Assembly: GCF_949628265.1 (NCBI RefSeq)
Contig: NC_088786.1
Coordinates: 3,720,001-3,784,000, forward strand
Origin: Cloeon dipterum
Taxonomy: Eukaryota; Arthropoda; Insecta; Ephemeroptera; Baetidae
Reading direction: 5' to 3'
Length of the DNA stretch: 64,000 bases
Part shown: piece by piece, positions 1-12,150 of the stretch
Layout: every line of letters starts with the position of its first letter
How positions within the stretch are numbered: position 1 is the first letter of the stretch
Program-made: the position numbers and the translations under genes
Notes under the pieces: generated by a model
The model's input: only the letters and a program-made list of their open reading frames with translations
The model's database searches: none
What the model was told of the DNA's origin: nothing

Positions 1-240
1 AATCGGGGATTAGTGTGTATGGATTGATTAGCTACTTCTCGAAAAATTAAACGGGGTTTTCGATGATGTTTCGCTAGATTTCGATTTCTTTCGTCGCAAT
101 CTATCCTACGGTGTGAAAATTCCCTAAATTGTGAAATAAATCATAGTTTTACAGTAGGAGACAGTGCTCCCCGATTTATTCAAAAGCTTTAACGGCTAAC
201 TGGGAAATTTTTAGCTTTTTCCTAATTTTTAGATAAAGAT
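1..240 (+). repeat. Dispersed repeat A, copy 1 (left-truncated by window)
   Basis: The stretch around 55-240 carries the hallmarks of a repeat found five times in the window: a GATTTCGAT-type block followed by TCGTCGCAATCTATC, then a GTGTG block, TTCCCTAAA, GAAATAAATCA and GGAGACAGTGCTC, then an AACGGCTAACTGG block. Other copies are near 4550, 26345 (reversed), 40725 and 42105. No open reading frame spans it. It lies in what should be an intron of the minus-strand CCP-domain gene. The family was recognised by comparing the copies by eye; its class is unknown. Confidence 0.6.
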
Positions 241-3200
241 ACAACGGATTTTTCCCCAATTTTATTTAAAATTTTGCCATCAAATCTTATAGAGCAATCT
301 TTATTTTTTATCCTTAAAAAAATGCCACTTCTAGCAACACAATTTGCGCTAAATAAATAAAAGAGTTATATCTATCATGAAATCTAGGCAATATCAACAA
401 TTTGGTGTGTCACTTTTCTATATGTGATAAAAAAAACGCAACAAGTTTGGCGTGTTTGGGTTGGCCTCATAGCTCAGCAGGTGGACTCTTTTTCTCGTCT
501 CGCATCACACTTACGCCGAATTGAAAAGTGACACAAGGAAACCAAATCGCATCACGCGACGAGTCTTTTTATTATTTTTTGTTCGCCGCCGTGTGAGATT
601 AATTGGAGGCTTTTTGGAGGAGCAGACGGCGTGCAAGAACTCGTTCTGTGGTCCTTTTATAATGAGACGCTTCCACAAATATTGCAACCCGAGTAAGAGT
701 GACATTCATTGTGTGTCGCCTGCATTCAACAACGCAAGCAAGGTGAACGCCCTGCCATTTGAAATGCGCTGCCAAAACTTTTCCGTTTTGCAACCGGTGG
801 TGAAATTGATGCGTGCGCGGCTTAGATTTTGGATATTCAGGAAGTACTTTCGATTAATTCGATCAATCAACATGCTTTTTGAATTTGGCATTTGGCGAGA
901 GGAGTTAATCGCATTAATTATGCATAGTTTGAGAGCTGAAGTGCTTTTCGCCTGTCGCGCTTTCTATCACTGGTCATGCAGCTTTTCTGCGGTCATTATC
1001 ACGCATTTTAATCTTCCCTTCGCTACCTCTCGTGAAGTCGAATTGTTTGTCATGGAAAACGAGTACCTGGCACTGCAATCGCTGCTTTTAATTGGGAGAG
1101 CTAATGAGTGATTGGCATCATGAATTTCAAGATTTCCGTGTTTGCTGTATCCAACTATTTTCCAGCACGAAATTCTCATAAGTACATTGCATTTTTAATT
1201 TAGCAAGGAAACAACTCAACATTTATATACGTTTCGAATCAGTTGTGAAGAGGAGTGTCCAATCTTCAATCAAGCAGAATATGAAATTAAAAAACTATTA
1301 ACACCAGGAACAAAAGCGAAACTTTTCAAGCCACCGACACGAATCAACTATTTGTGCGTATGAGATCTTATGTGAAAGAACACATGATGATCTGCAGAAA
1401 TTACCATGCTTCAAACGAAAGACCACCAAGCGGCGGATATAAATGGCTCTCGCATCTCTCATCAAAAGTGCTTTTGGTGATTCAGTAAAAATTCCTGACA
1501 GAGGCGATTGAACCTCTCCAGCAAAGCGCTTTTCAAACATACACACATACATCAGGCAGATAAAGCAAAGAAAGAAAAGCTGCATTCGTGATTTTGATTT
1601 GGCTTGATCGGTCTGGATGATTTTAAGCTAATGAGAAAGCAGCGGCTGGAAATTCTTTTGAGTCATGCTCTTCTCGGCGCGCGAACTCTTGCGATCAAAT
1701 CTAGCAAGTCAAGTGTGATCTCTCCGATTGGTCACAAACAAACAGTCTGGTGCATTTTCCTTTCAGCAAGCAGCAAAAATTTATCATGGTTTCTGCACTT
1801 ACTTGGTGAGAGTCCAGTACCATTGCGTTATGCAAGGTAGTTTACATTAAATCAACAAACGGCTTCTGTTCTTTACAGATCAAATTCACTCAACGGAATA
1901 AAAATTTGAAGATTTTAGAGCAAAATTAATAATTAAAAACCTATTTGTTTAATGGATCTATTTTGGGAGCAAATAATGCGGAACAGTTTTAATTGTGGGC
2001 ATTAAAAAATATTTTCTCATGAGCACAGAGAGCAGGGCAGGTTCTCTTTAACTTGTTACATCTGCGGGCCGTAAAATCTGCAACAGGCCGGACGAGCACT
2101 TGTGCCTGTCGCACGGAATTGGGGCAGCAGCGGCAGCAAAAATGGTTTCAGGCGATTTATGCATAATTATATATACGAGCAGTCGGACGAAATGAATGTT
2201 GCCCCTGTCGGCAACTAACCATAATAGTCCAACTTTCCTGCGAGAGCCAGTGACCCCTTGGTGCGGCGAGGATACGCTTTTCGCCCAAGGAGGATTTGCA
2301 AACATGAAGATTGGCCCAGTAAGAAGATTCGCCGCATTCATCATAGGTTTATTCAGAGCTATTTTGTTTCGGTATTTATTTGTTGTTGGAAAGAGAATCC
2401 GGGTCCCATAAAAGCAAACGTTTTTTGCCAATTAGGCGGCTTTTTTGAGGCATTTTCGTCAGTAATTGGTATTGCCGGAGTTCGCATTAAATGCTCTTTA
2501 TTATTATTGGAAAGCCTGAGGTACCAAGTCATGAGTCAGATCAAATTAAAGTGGCAAGATAAAAAGCGTTATTATTTTAAACGCATAAATTATTTTACTT
2601 TTGTTGCAAAAAGATTTTCTAATTACGAAACACCGAGCATTATGAAAAAAAACAGGATGCGCACTTAAGATTTTCTTTTTCAATTACCTAAGCCTAGCAG
2701 CATCTGATTAGTTGGGCAGGCCGTGACTGGACATGCTGCAAATCAAATTCATCGCGCTTTTGTTCCTAATTGCCCGGGTCGCACTCGAGTAATCTTATTT
2801 CTGGTGGGCAAACACAAAAGCACCGGCGTCAGATGGCACCGCCAGGAACCCTGCGCATCATACAAATTGATTTGGAACGAAATTGAATCTCGTTCGTGCT
2901 GCTAATTTGCAGCAGCAATCGAAAGAGAGGCATTTTTGCTTTTGTAAAACAGTAAACTCGACGAGAGGTCTAGTTTCGCTCGCTCGCTCCTTTTTCTCTC
3001 TGCGCGTTGCGCGGCTAACGGCGCAAAGTTACGCCTAGGTGCCTTTCGCCGCCGACAATTTTCGTATTATTGTGTAGAAAAATGTGCAAAGCAAAACTTA
3101 TTCGTTTGACTCCTCACTCTTCTAAAGAAAAAACAATGCCGGTGGAATTCTCGTTATGAAAGCCGGATTTTCGGGGAGAGGTCATGCTGCGAGCGCATCA

Positions 3201-4549
3201 AATCATATTTCGGCTCTTTAAAAAGAAGGAAAATATTAAAAGCTTTGAGCAATGATTCATTCAAATAAAAATAAACTCAAAATAAAATGAAGTCATGCAT
3301 GAAAATCTCACCGCATCGTTTTCTAAAAAAAAAAACTAGAGATTTTGTGAAAATGCTGAGTAGTTAGGCTGATCGCTGCTGGCAACCTTTTTCACTCCTT
3401 GTCGTGTTTCGTGTTACAATTACATTATTTAGTCTAACACACGATGCACGTCTCGAAATTAGTCGCAAAAACTAGCAGCATTTTATGAATTTATGGTGTA
3501 TACTTTCTCGGCGAAATTTTCTTCTGTACAAAGTGCAGACATGCGCCCCGCCGGTAATTGGGAAGACGTGAACTTCCTACCGGTGTTTATTGTTACAGCA
3601 TTATATTCAACAGGCTGATAATATTAGCATAAGCTGTAATTTTTACTGTAGACGAGATATAACTTTCAAATCCTTTCACCTTTGCCACCTATCCAGACTA
3701 TACACACGTGAAAGTTTTTGCGGATGGATAACAACAACGAATGATCGTCTTTTTTGCTAAAAAAATATTACTCGGCGTGATGTTCTCACAAGCAAAAACA
3801 CGACAGCAGTAGAGTCTAGAATAAATCCCCTCGGCGCGTTTCCAATTTTCAACTTCACGCTATTCCAGCTTGTTTTTCGCCGGTTTAGTGCGTGGACATG
3901 ATGTTAAATGAACGATCAAAGAAGCTTCGTGCGTTAAAATTCCCTTTGATGGAAAAAACGCAGATCATTTTGGATGGAAACGGTCGAATTGGCGCAGTAA
4001 TAAAAATGTAATTTTTGCTGTTTTGTAACAGGTTTGTCCAAACAGGTCTGCTAAGAGAGTGGTGAATGTAGAGGAGGCTCTTCCTCGTTGACAAAAAAAG
4101 AACGTTGCAGACAGAGGTTCGGTGGTTATCTTTGAATGAAATTAAGCGTTAAAACCGCTCATCCAGTTTGTCTCTATTTATTTTAATTCGTTTCCCGCTA
4201 GGCCAACGCGAGGATTAAGCTATTCCTCTGTCCGGCTACAATTAACCCGCTGGTAAAACTGAGAGCACCGTTATGAGCGATTGGCTAAATCTGGACGTCC
4301 TCCCAGTCTCAATTAAGTTGCATTCCAGCAAAGCCACAAAAATCTTGAGCGAGGTTGTATCAAATTGCGGAATGAAGAGGAAAAAATGCGATGAAAGCAC
4401 AAGCGAAAATTTGAGAGCGAATTGAAAATTTATAAATGGGTTGGCTAAAAGGTAAAATAACTGTCATTTTAATGTGTTAATCAAAAGTCGACTTTTGATA
4501 CCAATTAAATTCAAATTTTGTCCATTTTCTCTAATAATTACAATGCATG
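241..4549. other. Gene-less stretch, probable intron of CCP gene
   Basis: I see no exon that I can support here. The longest open frame, plus strand 521-1111, starts with TTG; its first ATG is at 662 and the product is not recognised. A tRNA A-box-like string sits at 470-484 without a matching B box. Because the CCP exon at 6071-6265 ends in a good donor and its gene must continue leftwards, this stretch is most simply intron. Further exons of that gene could be hidden here, but I found none. Confidence 0.5.
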
Positions 4550-4680
4550 GCCATATTTTCTTGTCGGATTTCGATTCCTCTCGTTGAGATCTATGCAATT
4601 GTGTATGCCACTTTTTGGGGAACTCTTTGTTTTGAAATAAAATCAGATTTTAAGTATGGAGACAGTCATTTCCATTGAAA
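4550..4680 (+). repeat. Dispersed repeat A, copy 2
   Basis: It matches copy 5 (26345-26455, reversed) closely: a GATTCCTCTCG block, GAGATCTATGCAATTGTGTA, a GCCACTTTTTGGGGAACTC block, GAAATAAAATCAGATTTTAA and GGAGACAGTCAT occur in the same order. Copies 2 and 5 share indels that copies 1, 3 and 4 lack, so they look like one subfamily. Confidence 0.6.
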
Positions 4681-6070
4681 AGCATGATGAATTTGCTGCC
4701 GCTTCTCTATTAAAATTTACAATGCCTTAATTATAGTTTCTTAGCAAATTAGTTTATGCATTTTGGTAACAAGGATTTTTCAGATTCAACATCCTCTTTA
4801 GATAATTGGATTTTAATGACACAAATTGAATTTTTCATCCATCGCATTGGTTAAATATTTATTTTTTGTTCAGAAACGTATATTGACTGTTTATTTGTGT
4901 AACCGGTTTTGTTGTTGAAAAATTTTAATTTTTGAAAATTTTCTGAGGCGTAAAAGCAGCTCCCGGATGGACCCAAGAGTGTTGCGCTTGGAGCGGTCGA
5001 TATCGCACAAATAATCAGCAATTAAGCGGAAAAGCCAGCGAAATTACAGCCGGCGCACATGTGCCGTGTAAACACATATGGAATCAGCAAAGCAAAAGGA
5101 CGCGCGCGGTGGCATCGGCAGCACGAGTGAGAAGGTAACGGTAATTATTAAATCCTGTAATATGGTGAGCGCGCGCGTATAGGAGCAGCAACCTCCTACC
5201 ATCGCGGCCGGCGCGTCTCCTCCGGAGGTGGCTATATGAATGCGTGCTGGAAATTCACGCATCTCGCCGCGCGCTAGGCCAAGGTCGATCGCGGAATGCG
5301 CGTTGATGACCCATTGCACAACGCGGGCAGGATAAGCCGCGCCGCGATTGGCCACAACTGTAAATCCGCGCGGTGCCCATCACACTTAAAGAGGCTCAGA
5401 GCCACTCGTGTGTCGCCTTTTTTATCGATCGGTGAACTGGTTAATAATTCAATAAATTAAAAAAATAATATTCCAAGTTTCACTAGCACATATTGCATTT
5501 GATTGAATTGGAGCTACAGTATTTATTCAGCACTCTCCGCACACGACTCGGCTACAATATGTACAAAAGAGCGCACGCGAGAGCACAACAAAGCGTATAA
5601 AAAGAGTGAAATAGATGATGAGGTGTGAGATATTACACGACCGACAAAAGAGCAGCACGAACGGTCTAAAAAGCGAACGCTCGCGTCCATTGTGTTCAAA
5701 AGGTTCACTCCTATCATTCAAATTTCAATCGGATCAGGCTGCTTAACAGCGGTAGCTGTGTTTGTTCATCGGTTTGTTTTGTTTCCATTATTCTTAATTA
5801 AAAAACGCAGACAAGTCATTAGTCAAAAGTGCAATTTCCGTAATTTAAAATCACTCAAGCTCGGATAATGAACAATAACTCTTATTCCTGCAATTATTCG
5901 TCTTTCTGCGCGATAATTACGTCGGAGTTGCGTTCGTATTTTCCCATAATTGTCTCCGGTCTGCGTGGAGAGCGAAATGTATATAAAAATATATTACGAT
6001 ATTGAATGCACAAGAGTTGGATGACTTCTAACTAAAAGAGCACTTGTTCATGCTTGGATGGTGTACTCAC
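4681..6070. other. Intronic stretch with a CpG-rich block
   Basis: No exon is supported. Bases 5040-5370 are markedly richer in G, C and CpG than the AT-rich surroundings, with GCGCGCGC-type runs. A minus-strand open frame there (5044-5355) has no recognisable domain. The block could be regulatory or a remnant of something else. Confidence 0.35.
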
Positions 6071-9000
6071 CGCAAAAAGGAATCCCTTCAGGCGCCCACT
6101 GTCCGTCATCGCCGCATATCCGTCTGGTCGGGCCGAGAAGTTCGAAGCCCCTTTCGCAGCTGTAGGTGGCCACAGAGCCCGTGGACAACGCCTCGTCCGA
6201 AAAGGAGACGGTAGAGTGGGCCGGTGCTCCGGGGAAACGGCACTTTTGATCTTCCGCAAAGGAAGCTGGAATTACAGAGGTTCACATTTTAGAAAATTTG
6301 CACAAGAAATACATTTTGTATGCGTTTGTTGTTAATATTGAAAATAAACTATCATTATATGAGAGTGTGACGGTGCCAATAATAAGAAATATTTATGTAA
6401 CAGCTTGAAAATAAAAATCAAACTTTATTGGCACATAACTAGTTCCGACGAAAATCCTCTCTCCTTGATTGCTATTTAGTAAACAAGCATTCAACGATTC
6501 CAATAAAAATTCTCGTGTTTCGTGGCATTTTGGTCACGTGAGCGATTTCCTCATCTGAATTTTGGTCCATCCTGCAGCAGCTGTGCTCATATCAATTTAG
6601 GTGGATCTCCTCGGGAGCCCAAATCAGAACTATTTATCCCCACCACCTGTTCGTGCCGAATTTTGCTCTCTGTTATTCACGGTGTCCCTTTGGTAAGAGC
6701 CTAAAATACATCATACCCACACACACACACACGCATCTCGCCCAAAAAGTAACTGTTCGCACTGCTGGCCGGTGCTTGAAAGGGCCTTGACATCAACATT
6801 ACTTTTCGCCGCCGCGTGTTCTTGACCATCAAAACGTTTCGGCCAGATGAAGATTATGGTGTGCGAGCAGTTTCCCTGCCGCCGAAGCACGCCATTCATT
6901 ATTTTCGTGTTTGTATTGATCGGTCACGATTTTCCGAGCGAGGAGGCGGATTTTGCTCTGATTGAAGACTAGAACGGCGGGAAAATAATTATGATTTTAA
7001 CGATTACCGTTCTTGCGTTTTCTTGCACTTCAAAATTATAGTGTGGCTTTCTATTTGAAGTACACAAACATAACGTACATTTTGATATTGTACGATCCGC
7101 GGTATTTAATGCCCTTTTAGTAGTGTGCTCGCACACATTTCCTGTTATAATTGTATATGGATTAGCTAGCGTAAGGAAAAAGAAATTAAATATCGCGGCG
7201 GCGAACGGACTATGGCGAGCTTTGGTGTCTTATCTAAAAAGTAACGGCAGAAGGGTCAACCGCCCGGCTCCGCGCATTACTGATAATGGTTAAATATAAC
7301 AAACCATGCGGCGGGGTAATGCTAAACAGAAACGCACATCCTTGCTAAAACAGCAGAAAGAACGTTATAATCCGCATTCAATGGAAACGCACCTCTAAAA
7401 CAATTTATTTTAGGCTTTTCTGCCATGGATCTCTCGTCACGTAAAAATGCAATGCAATATCAGTCTGCATTTGCAGCCACAAGACAGAAACATAATAAAT
7501 TTCGCCTCTTATCAACTCAAAAGCTAATTACAGATGCTGAGAACTGTTTATTTTTCTGATTACGTCCAGTTTTTTTTAATGAATTTAATTCCAACTTAAA
7601 AAAACACATGCATTTAATTGGCTTCATTGGCAAATAATTTTTGGATCGATATTTGAGAAATTTCATAGCTTTGATTTTTTACTTACTATGACTTTATGAA
7701 TTTCAAAGCGTGACTATGGTAATTCAATTAGATACAGAGTTCGTCAAATGGTGCACTTAAGCCGATGGGTACTGCAGTTAACAGAAACCACTTTCCGCTG
7801 ATTTTGTGCTTTTTAAAGCTTTTTGTCAGCCCAGCCATCCATAAAACATTTTCCACGTTAATTATTAATTACGGCATAAGTTTGTGGCTCTTTTAAATGC
7901 AATTAAAGTTAAAAATGATTTATCATTGGCGCTCTGTTATTAAAAAAGAGTTGCTGACTTCTCAAGACAATTTTCGAGGGAACGAGCCCATTGTAGATAA
8001 TAATGTGTTCATTGCACTTGCATCCAACGGCATAAAAGTTATAAATAGCCAAATTTGCTGCGAATTCATTCTTCTGGTTTGACGTAACGAATGTGCACGG
8101 CGCCGTTTATTAGGGCGCTCGATTATAATGAAAAGGATTGGACGCAGGCTAGCAGAAAATTATGTCGGCCGCGTGCTTTTCATTATGTTATCATCGTCAT
8201 TATCCGGTGAATATGCATCAGCGATCATTACGTAAAGAGTAAACTCGGTTGGTGCTAGTCAGAACAAAAGGAACGTGAAATTGGCAGCGATCAACGGGCA
8301 GGATAAAAATAAAACAGCCAGTGAAAGAAAACAAGCAAAATTCGGTCATCAATTCATTCAAGTGTGGTCAGGTCCAAAGATTAAGTTTTGGAGAAACTCC
8401 GAAAAGTTCAGTTTCGACTGTTTAAAAAGCGTGAAATTCTTCAACTCGGCAGCAAAATGAAAATAAAAACTAAAAACCTTTTTGATCGTGCGCGGCCACA
8501 ATTTGCTAATTAACGAGTAATCACGTCTCCGCGTGCATGCCGACGAGAAGAAAAGCAGATAAGACAAGAGATCCTCTTTGGCGAAAATTTGCATTTCTCG
8601 AACAAAGCTGCTTTCAACATTCGCGGTTTCCGCCGTGAATAATAATCTCCTTAATTACCGAGCAAGTACAATTAGTTTCTCCTCTGCGTGAACTTGGTAA
8701 AACACGCTTCTGCCCTTCGATTTCTAAGATCCCATCACGACAAAAGCGAAAACAAAGAACGCTTCTTTCTTGCCTTGGCGAGCTTCTGCAATTTGAGCAA
8801 TAAACCATTAATGCGCCGAGTGTAAACGTCGTCTGCTAAAAGCCGAGTGACATAATTACGGATGCGGATTCCCAGCCGCCGCAGAATACTTTTCACGCAG
8901 GTAAACCCGAAAGACTCGCCGCGCGGCTATTGATCCTAATGAATAAAAGTAGGTTTTCCCGCGACAACGAGAGACCTAAGGTGACTGTGCGAGCTGCTGC

Positions 9001-11816
9001 AGATGCTGGCTCCGCAGCATCTCAGCAGGGCGACTTTCTACTCGCTTTTGTGCGATGAATAATCAACAGCACGGAAACGAGGTGCTTTGCAGTGAATCAA
9101 AGGGAAACAATCTCGAAGACATCGATTCCTCCGCCTCACCGCCACTTCCTTCCAACTTGATCGAAATTGAGTGATGAGCGCGAGGAGTCATAAAAAATCA
9201 GACACTGCACTTTCCTCATCCGCTCTGAAAGCAGCGAAAGTTCTTTTGTCCCGGATGTGTCCGCTGCTGGACACTTTAGAACACTGAAAACTGCTTGCGA
9301 CGTGATTTTCCCTTTAATTGAGTTAACGAATTGTTTGCAGTGCATTATTGTCAGCGTTGTTTTAAGTTCCGTGTAGTTGCTTTCTTCTCGGTGTATTAAT
9401 TTATTCTAGAATAAATCAAGATGAAGCTTACTATCTTCAGAGGTCTTCAGGGGTCAGACTGTTTAGAATTATGAACATAGATGCGTGTTCGCTTCATTTT
9501 ACGGCTGAGTTAATTTTGCAAAAGATGAGATCACGTTTCCTCACTATCGATAGAGAGCTTCAATTTGACTAAGATGAAGTTATCTAGCTTTCATCATTTA
9601 ATAATATTCAATAAAGGAATCTTTAGGCACGAACCTATACATTCGTAAAATTGCTCTATCCACGCGAGAACTAAAAACTGCTTCAAGCGTTCGCTGAATT
9701 TATAAAGCAAAAGTAAGCCATCTCTGCACAAAAGACGCAAATAAAAGCGTATTGCTCATTATTATTATTCTTCTGCTCAGACTTGAACGCTTGAAACGCG
9801 CTGCGGCATATTGCAAGCAAATAGAGTGTGCAGTCGTCACAGTGTTTTTGTAACTGTCAATGGGTTTTGGACAGCACAACAAACGCCGATTAAGCATTTT
9901 CCAGGTGTGTCCAACAACGACACCGAGAGTTAACGGATTCGCTCGTCCACCTCACAGAATGAAAACTGACTCACAGCTCACTCCTTATGGTTAGTTTACT
10001 GACACAATAACAAAAGCGCGTTGACCTACCTACACCGACTGAGGAATTTGCATGCAATTTTAGCCGGCGTGTGTGGCACCGGCACGCCTTTATGTTTAAT
10101 TGATATTGGTGTTATTTGCGTTGACAATGCAAGGCTCATCAGTATTCAGGGCCTGAGTCGCGCGCTTAATTGAGCCGAAAAGGTGCGCGAATGCGTGCAT
10201 ATTCCATCTGATAATATTTTTTAGTATCTCGCGGTGAATCGTGATTTGAATGAACATTCCTGAAATGAGGCGATGTTCTAAATCTTCAGAGGGATCGAGT
10301 TACGCAAAATTTGCAAGGTCTTGTACGTGATTTTTAGGTAAAATTCGGGAAAGCACCTTCCACAGATTCATTATTTTAAGGCTATTCTCCTCTTTGTGCA
10401 AATTTAGGCATTTTGCAATTTTATTTCGTCATCTCCAACGATTCCCGTTACGCGTATTGCTCTTTGTTTTATTTTATTCTGCCCTTTCTTCACTAGGTCA
10501 ATGTGTAGGAGTGCTACAAGCTATGCTGTGTGTGCATCAATCTGGCGCGTTGGAGAACACATGTATGACATTACAAAGCCAAGGCTCGCAAGTTTAATGG
10601 ATATGAAAGTGCATTAACCACATAAACGCACATTATACAAGAAGTAATTAAGCTCAAGTGTAAATTAAGTTACATTAACAAAATAAAAACTCCATGACAA
10701 CACGAGGTTCATAATCATTCCACTCTAAAGCGGATTTCTAGGTAACTGGTATTAATACAAATTAATTTGCCAATTAAAATAATTTTTAAAAAGAGTTAAA
10801 TCACGGATTAAAAGTAAATTGTTACCTCAAATTTTTATTGTAATAAAATCAGAGGCCTTGTGGGAACTATTTCCTGAATTGATAAAAAGGCTTTCCCACG
10901 TTTTTAGAATCAAATTTATGTGGGCATGCAAGGAAAGTAATAAATTGGATCGACGAATTTGTCTGGTCTGCCACATAATAAGCTGGAGCGACGTCTTTCA
11001 CGACAGATTTTGAAATTATTTTTCATCCTCCGCTGCTAACCGCACACGTCCTACGTGTTCCGGCCTCTTCCTCGATCTCATTGCAAGTACCGTAGTACAA
11101 CACAAGTGAATTCGAATGAAAACTAAAACTTGCGTGCAGAGGCCGGTAACAACACCGTGATGTTCCTTGAGGCAAAAGTGAGTATCAAAAATTGACGATC
11201 CCACACTAGATGAAAAAAGTGCAAGAAGGGGAGGGTTTCTTTGCATCCCTCTGGCAGGTACAAAAGAGTAGACGCAACAAAAAGCCAAAGCGAAACGCTT
11301 GAATAATAACGAATAAAATTCCTCACAAAATGTGGCTTTATGATGCATTTATCGCGAGACCCTGCCTATAAATATGATATTTAAAAGCATCACGCCTGAG
11401 AGGAAATGGGAGCGACACAGACGCTTTTTAAGGCTTCCTTCAGAGTGATGAAGATGCGTACACCTTGCCAGCGGAGTGCAGAGAAAGATATAACTATATA
11501 TGAAGACGCCTCTTGTGATCGAGTTAATTGTAAAGATGATCTGCGGTTGACCCATTTACCGATTGACTAGACAAGATCCGGGAGCGAGTGCCTATTAATA
11601 ATCCTCGCCGTCAGAAGAGCATCTTTGTGAACCCAATTTTTTACCATTATAAAAAAATAATCACTATCCAGGTAAAATAAAAAAAAAATATATTTTTTCA
11701 TTTTTCCTGCTATCCTCCTTAAATTTAAAATTATGTGTTTTTGTAGTCGTTGTCAACTTACCTGTGCAGGTGGCAGAGAGAAGAAGAAAAACGCTAACTA
11801 AATGTCGCCTCCTCAT
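6071..11816 (-). CDS. fw: CCP/sushi-domain protein, N-terminal exons (furrowed-like), partial
   Basis: There are two coding exons on the minus strand: 11762-11816 and 6071-6265, joined across a 5.5 kb intron in phase 1. Exon 1 starts at the ATG at 11816, whose context ACAATG is good, and encodes an 18-residue signal peptide (three arginines, then a leucine/valine/phenylalanine core ending SATCT); it ends at a perfect GTAAGT donor. Exon 2 follows a CAG acceptor and encodes one complete CCP module: four cysteines, the TYSCERGFEL block after the second half-loop, a tryptophan before the last cysteine, and PEGIPFC at the end. It ends at GTGAGT with the reading frame open, so the gene continues off the left edge. 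This module resembles, from memory, the first CCP of insect furrowed, a selectin-like CCP/C-type-lectin membrane protein used in eye and planar-polarity development. The CCP call is firm; the furrowed assignment is inference. Confidence 0.65.
6266..11761 (-). other. Intron 1 of the CCP-domain gene
   Basis: This intron separates the signal-peptide exon from the first CCP exon. I see no coding exon on either strand. It holds a short CA microsatellite at about 6717-6732. Such a long first intron often carries enhancers, but nothing here identifies one. Confidence 0.5.
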
Positions 11817-12150
11817 TGTGGCGCAGTCTTGTGGCAGGCGAGAATTCGAAGCACGGACCCTGAGAGTCGAGGGTGTTCGCACTGGAAGAGACACTAGAAT
11901 CGGCAGACAACCTTCTTCACGTCATGCAACCTCGCGAGTGATCTCGAAGCGTATAACAGTTTCCATTCCACCTGCCTACCTGCTAAACAGCCCTCCCCAA
12001 AAGTCGTACCTTCGCCGCCGCCGCCGAGCGCAGCAGCTGACGTCACGCGAGTCTTCAACCAGCGAGCACTTCCCCTCCGTTCCGACGAAAGTATCACACA
12101 ATCGCCTTCCACATTTTAATTGATGCCGGCCGCGTATGGAGTGAGTAAGC
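11817..12150 (-). promoter_or_regulatory. Probable 5' UTR and promoter of the CCP-domain gene
   Basis: The block immediately upstream of the signal-peptide ATG is G+C-rich relative to its surroundings, with a run of GCC triplets at about 12013-12026 and a perfect palindromic CRE, TGACGTCA, at 12038-12045. CREs near G+C-rich initiation regions are common in animal promoters. The transcription start cannot be placed from sequence. Confidence 0.35.

Noticed and set aside
461-490. tRNA-like A box (TAGCTCAGCAGGTGGA)
   Set aside because: No B box, no acceptor-stem pairing and no cloverleaf follow in the next 80 bases, so I do not call a tRNA; it may be a chance match or a decayed tRNA-derived repeat head.
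5044-5355. Possible exon of the CCP gene in the G+C-rich block
   Set aside because: No frame shows a CCP cysteine pattern, fucolectin or C-type lectin motif, and matching splice phases were not found.
11764-12123. Plus-strand 119-codon open frame
   Set aside because: It is antisense to the signal-peptide exon and its upstream G+C-rich block, and is arginine-rich with no domain.
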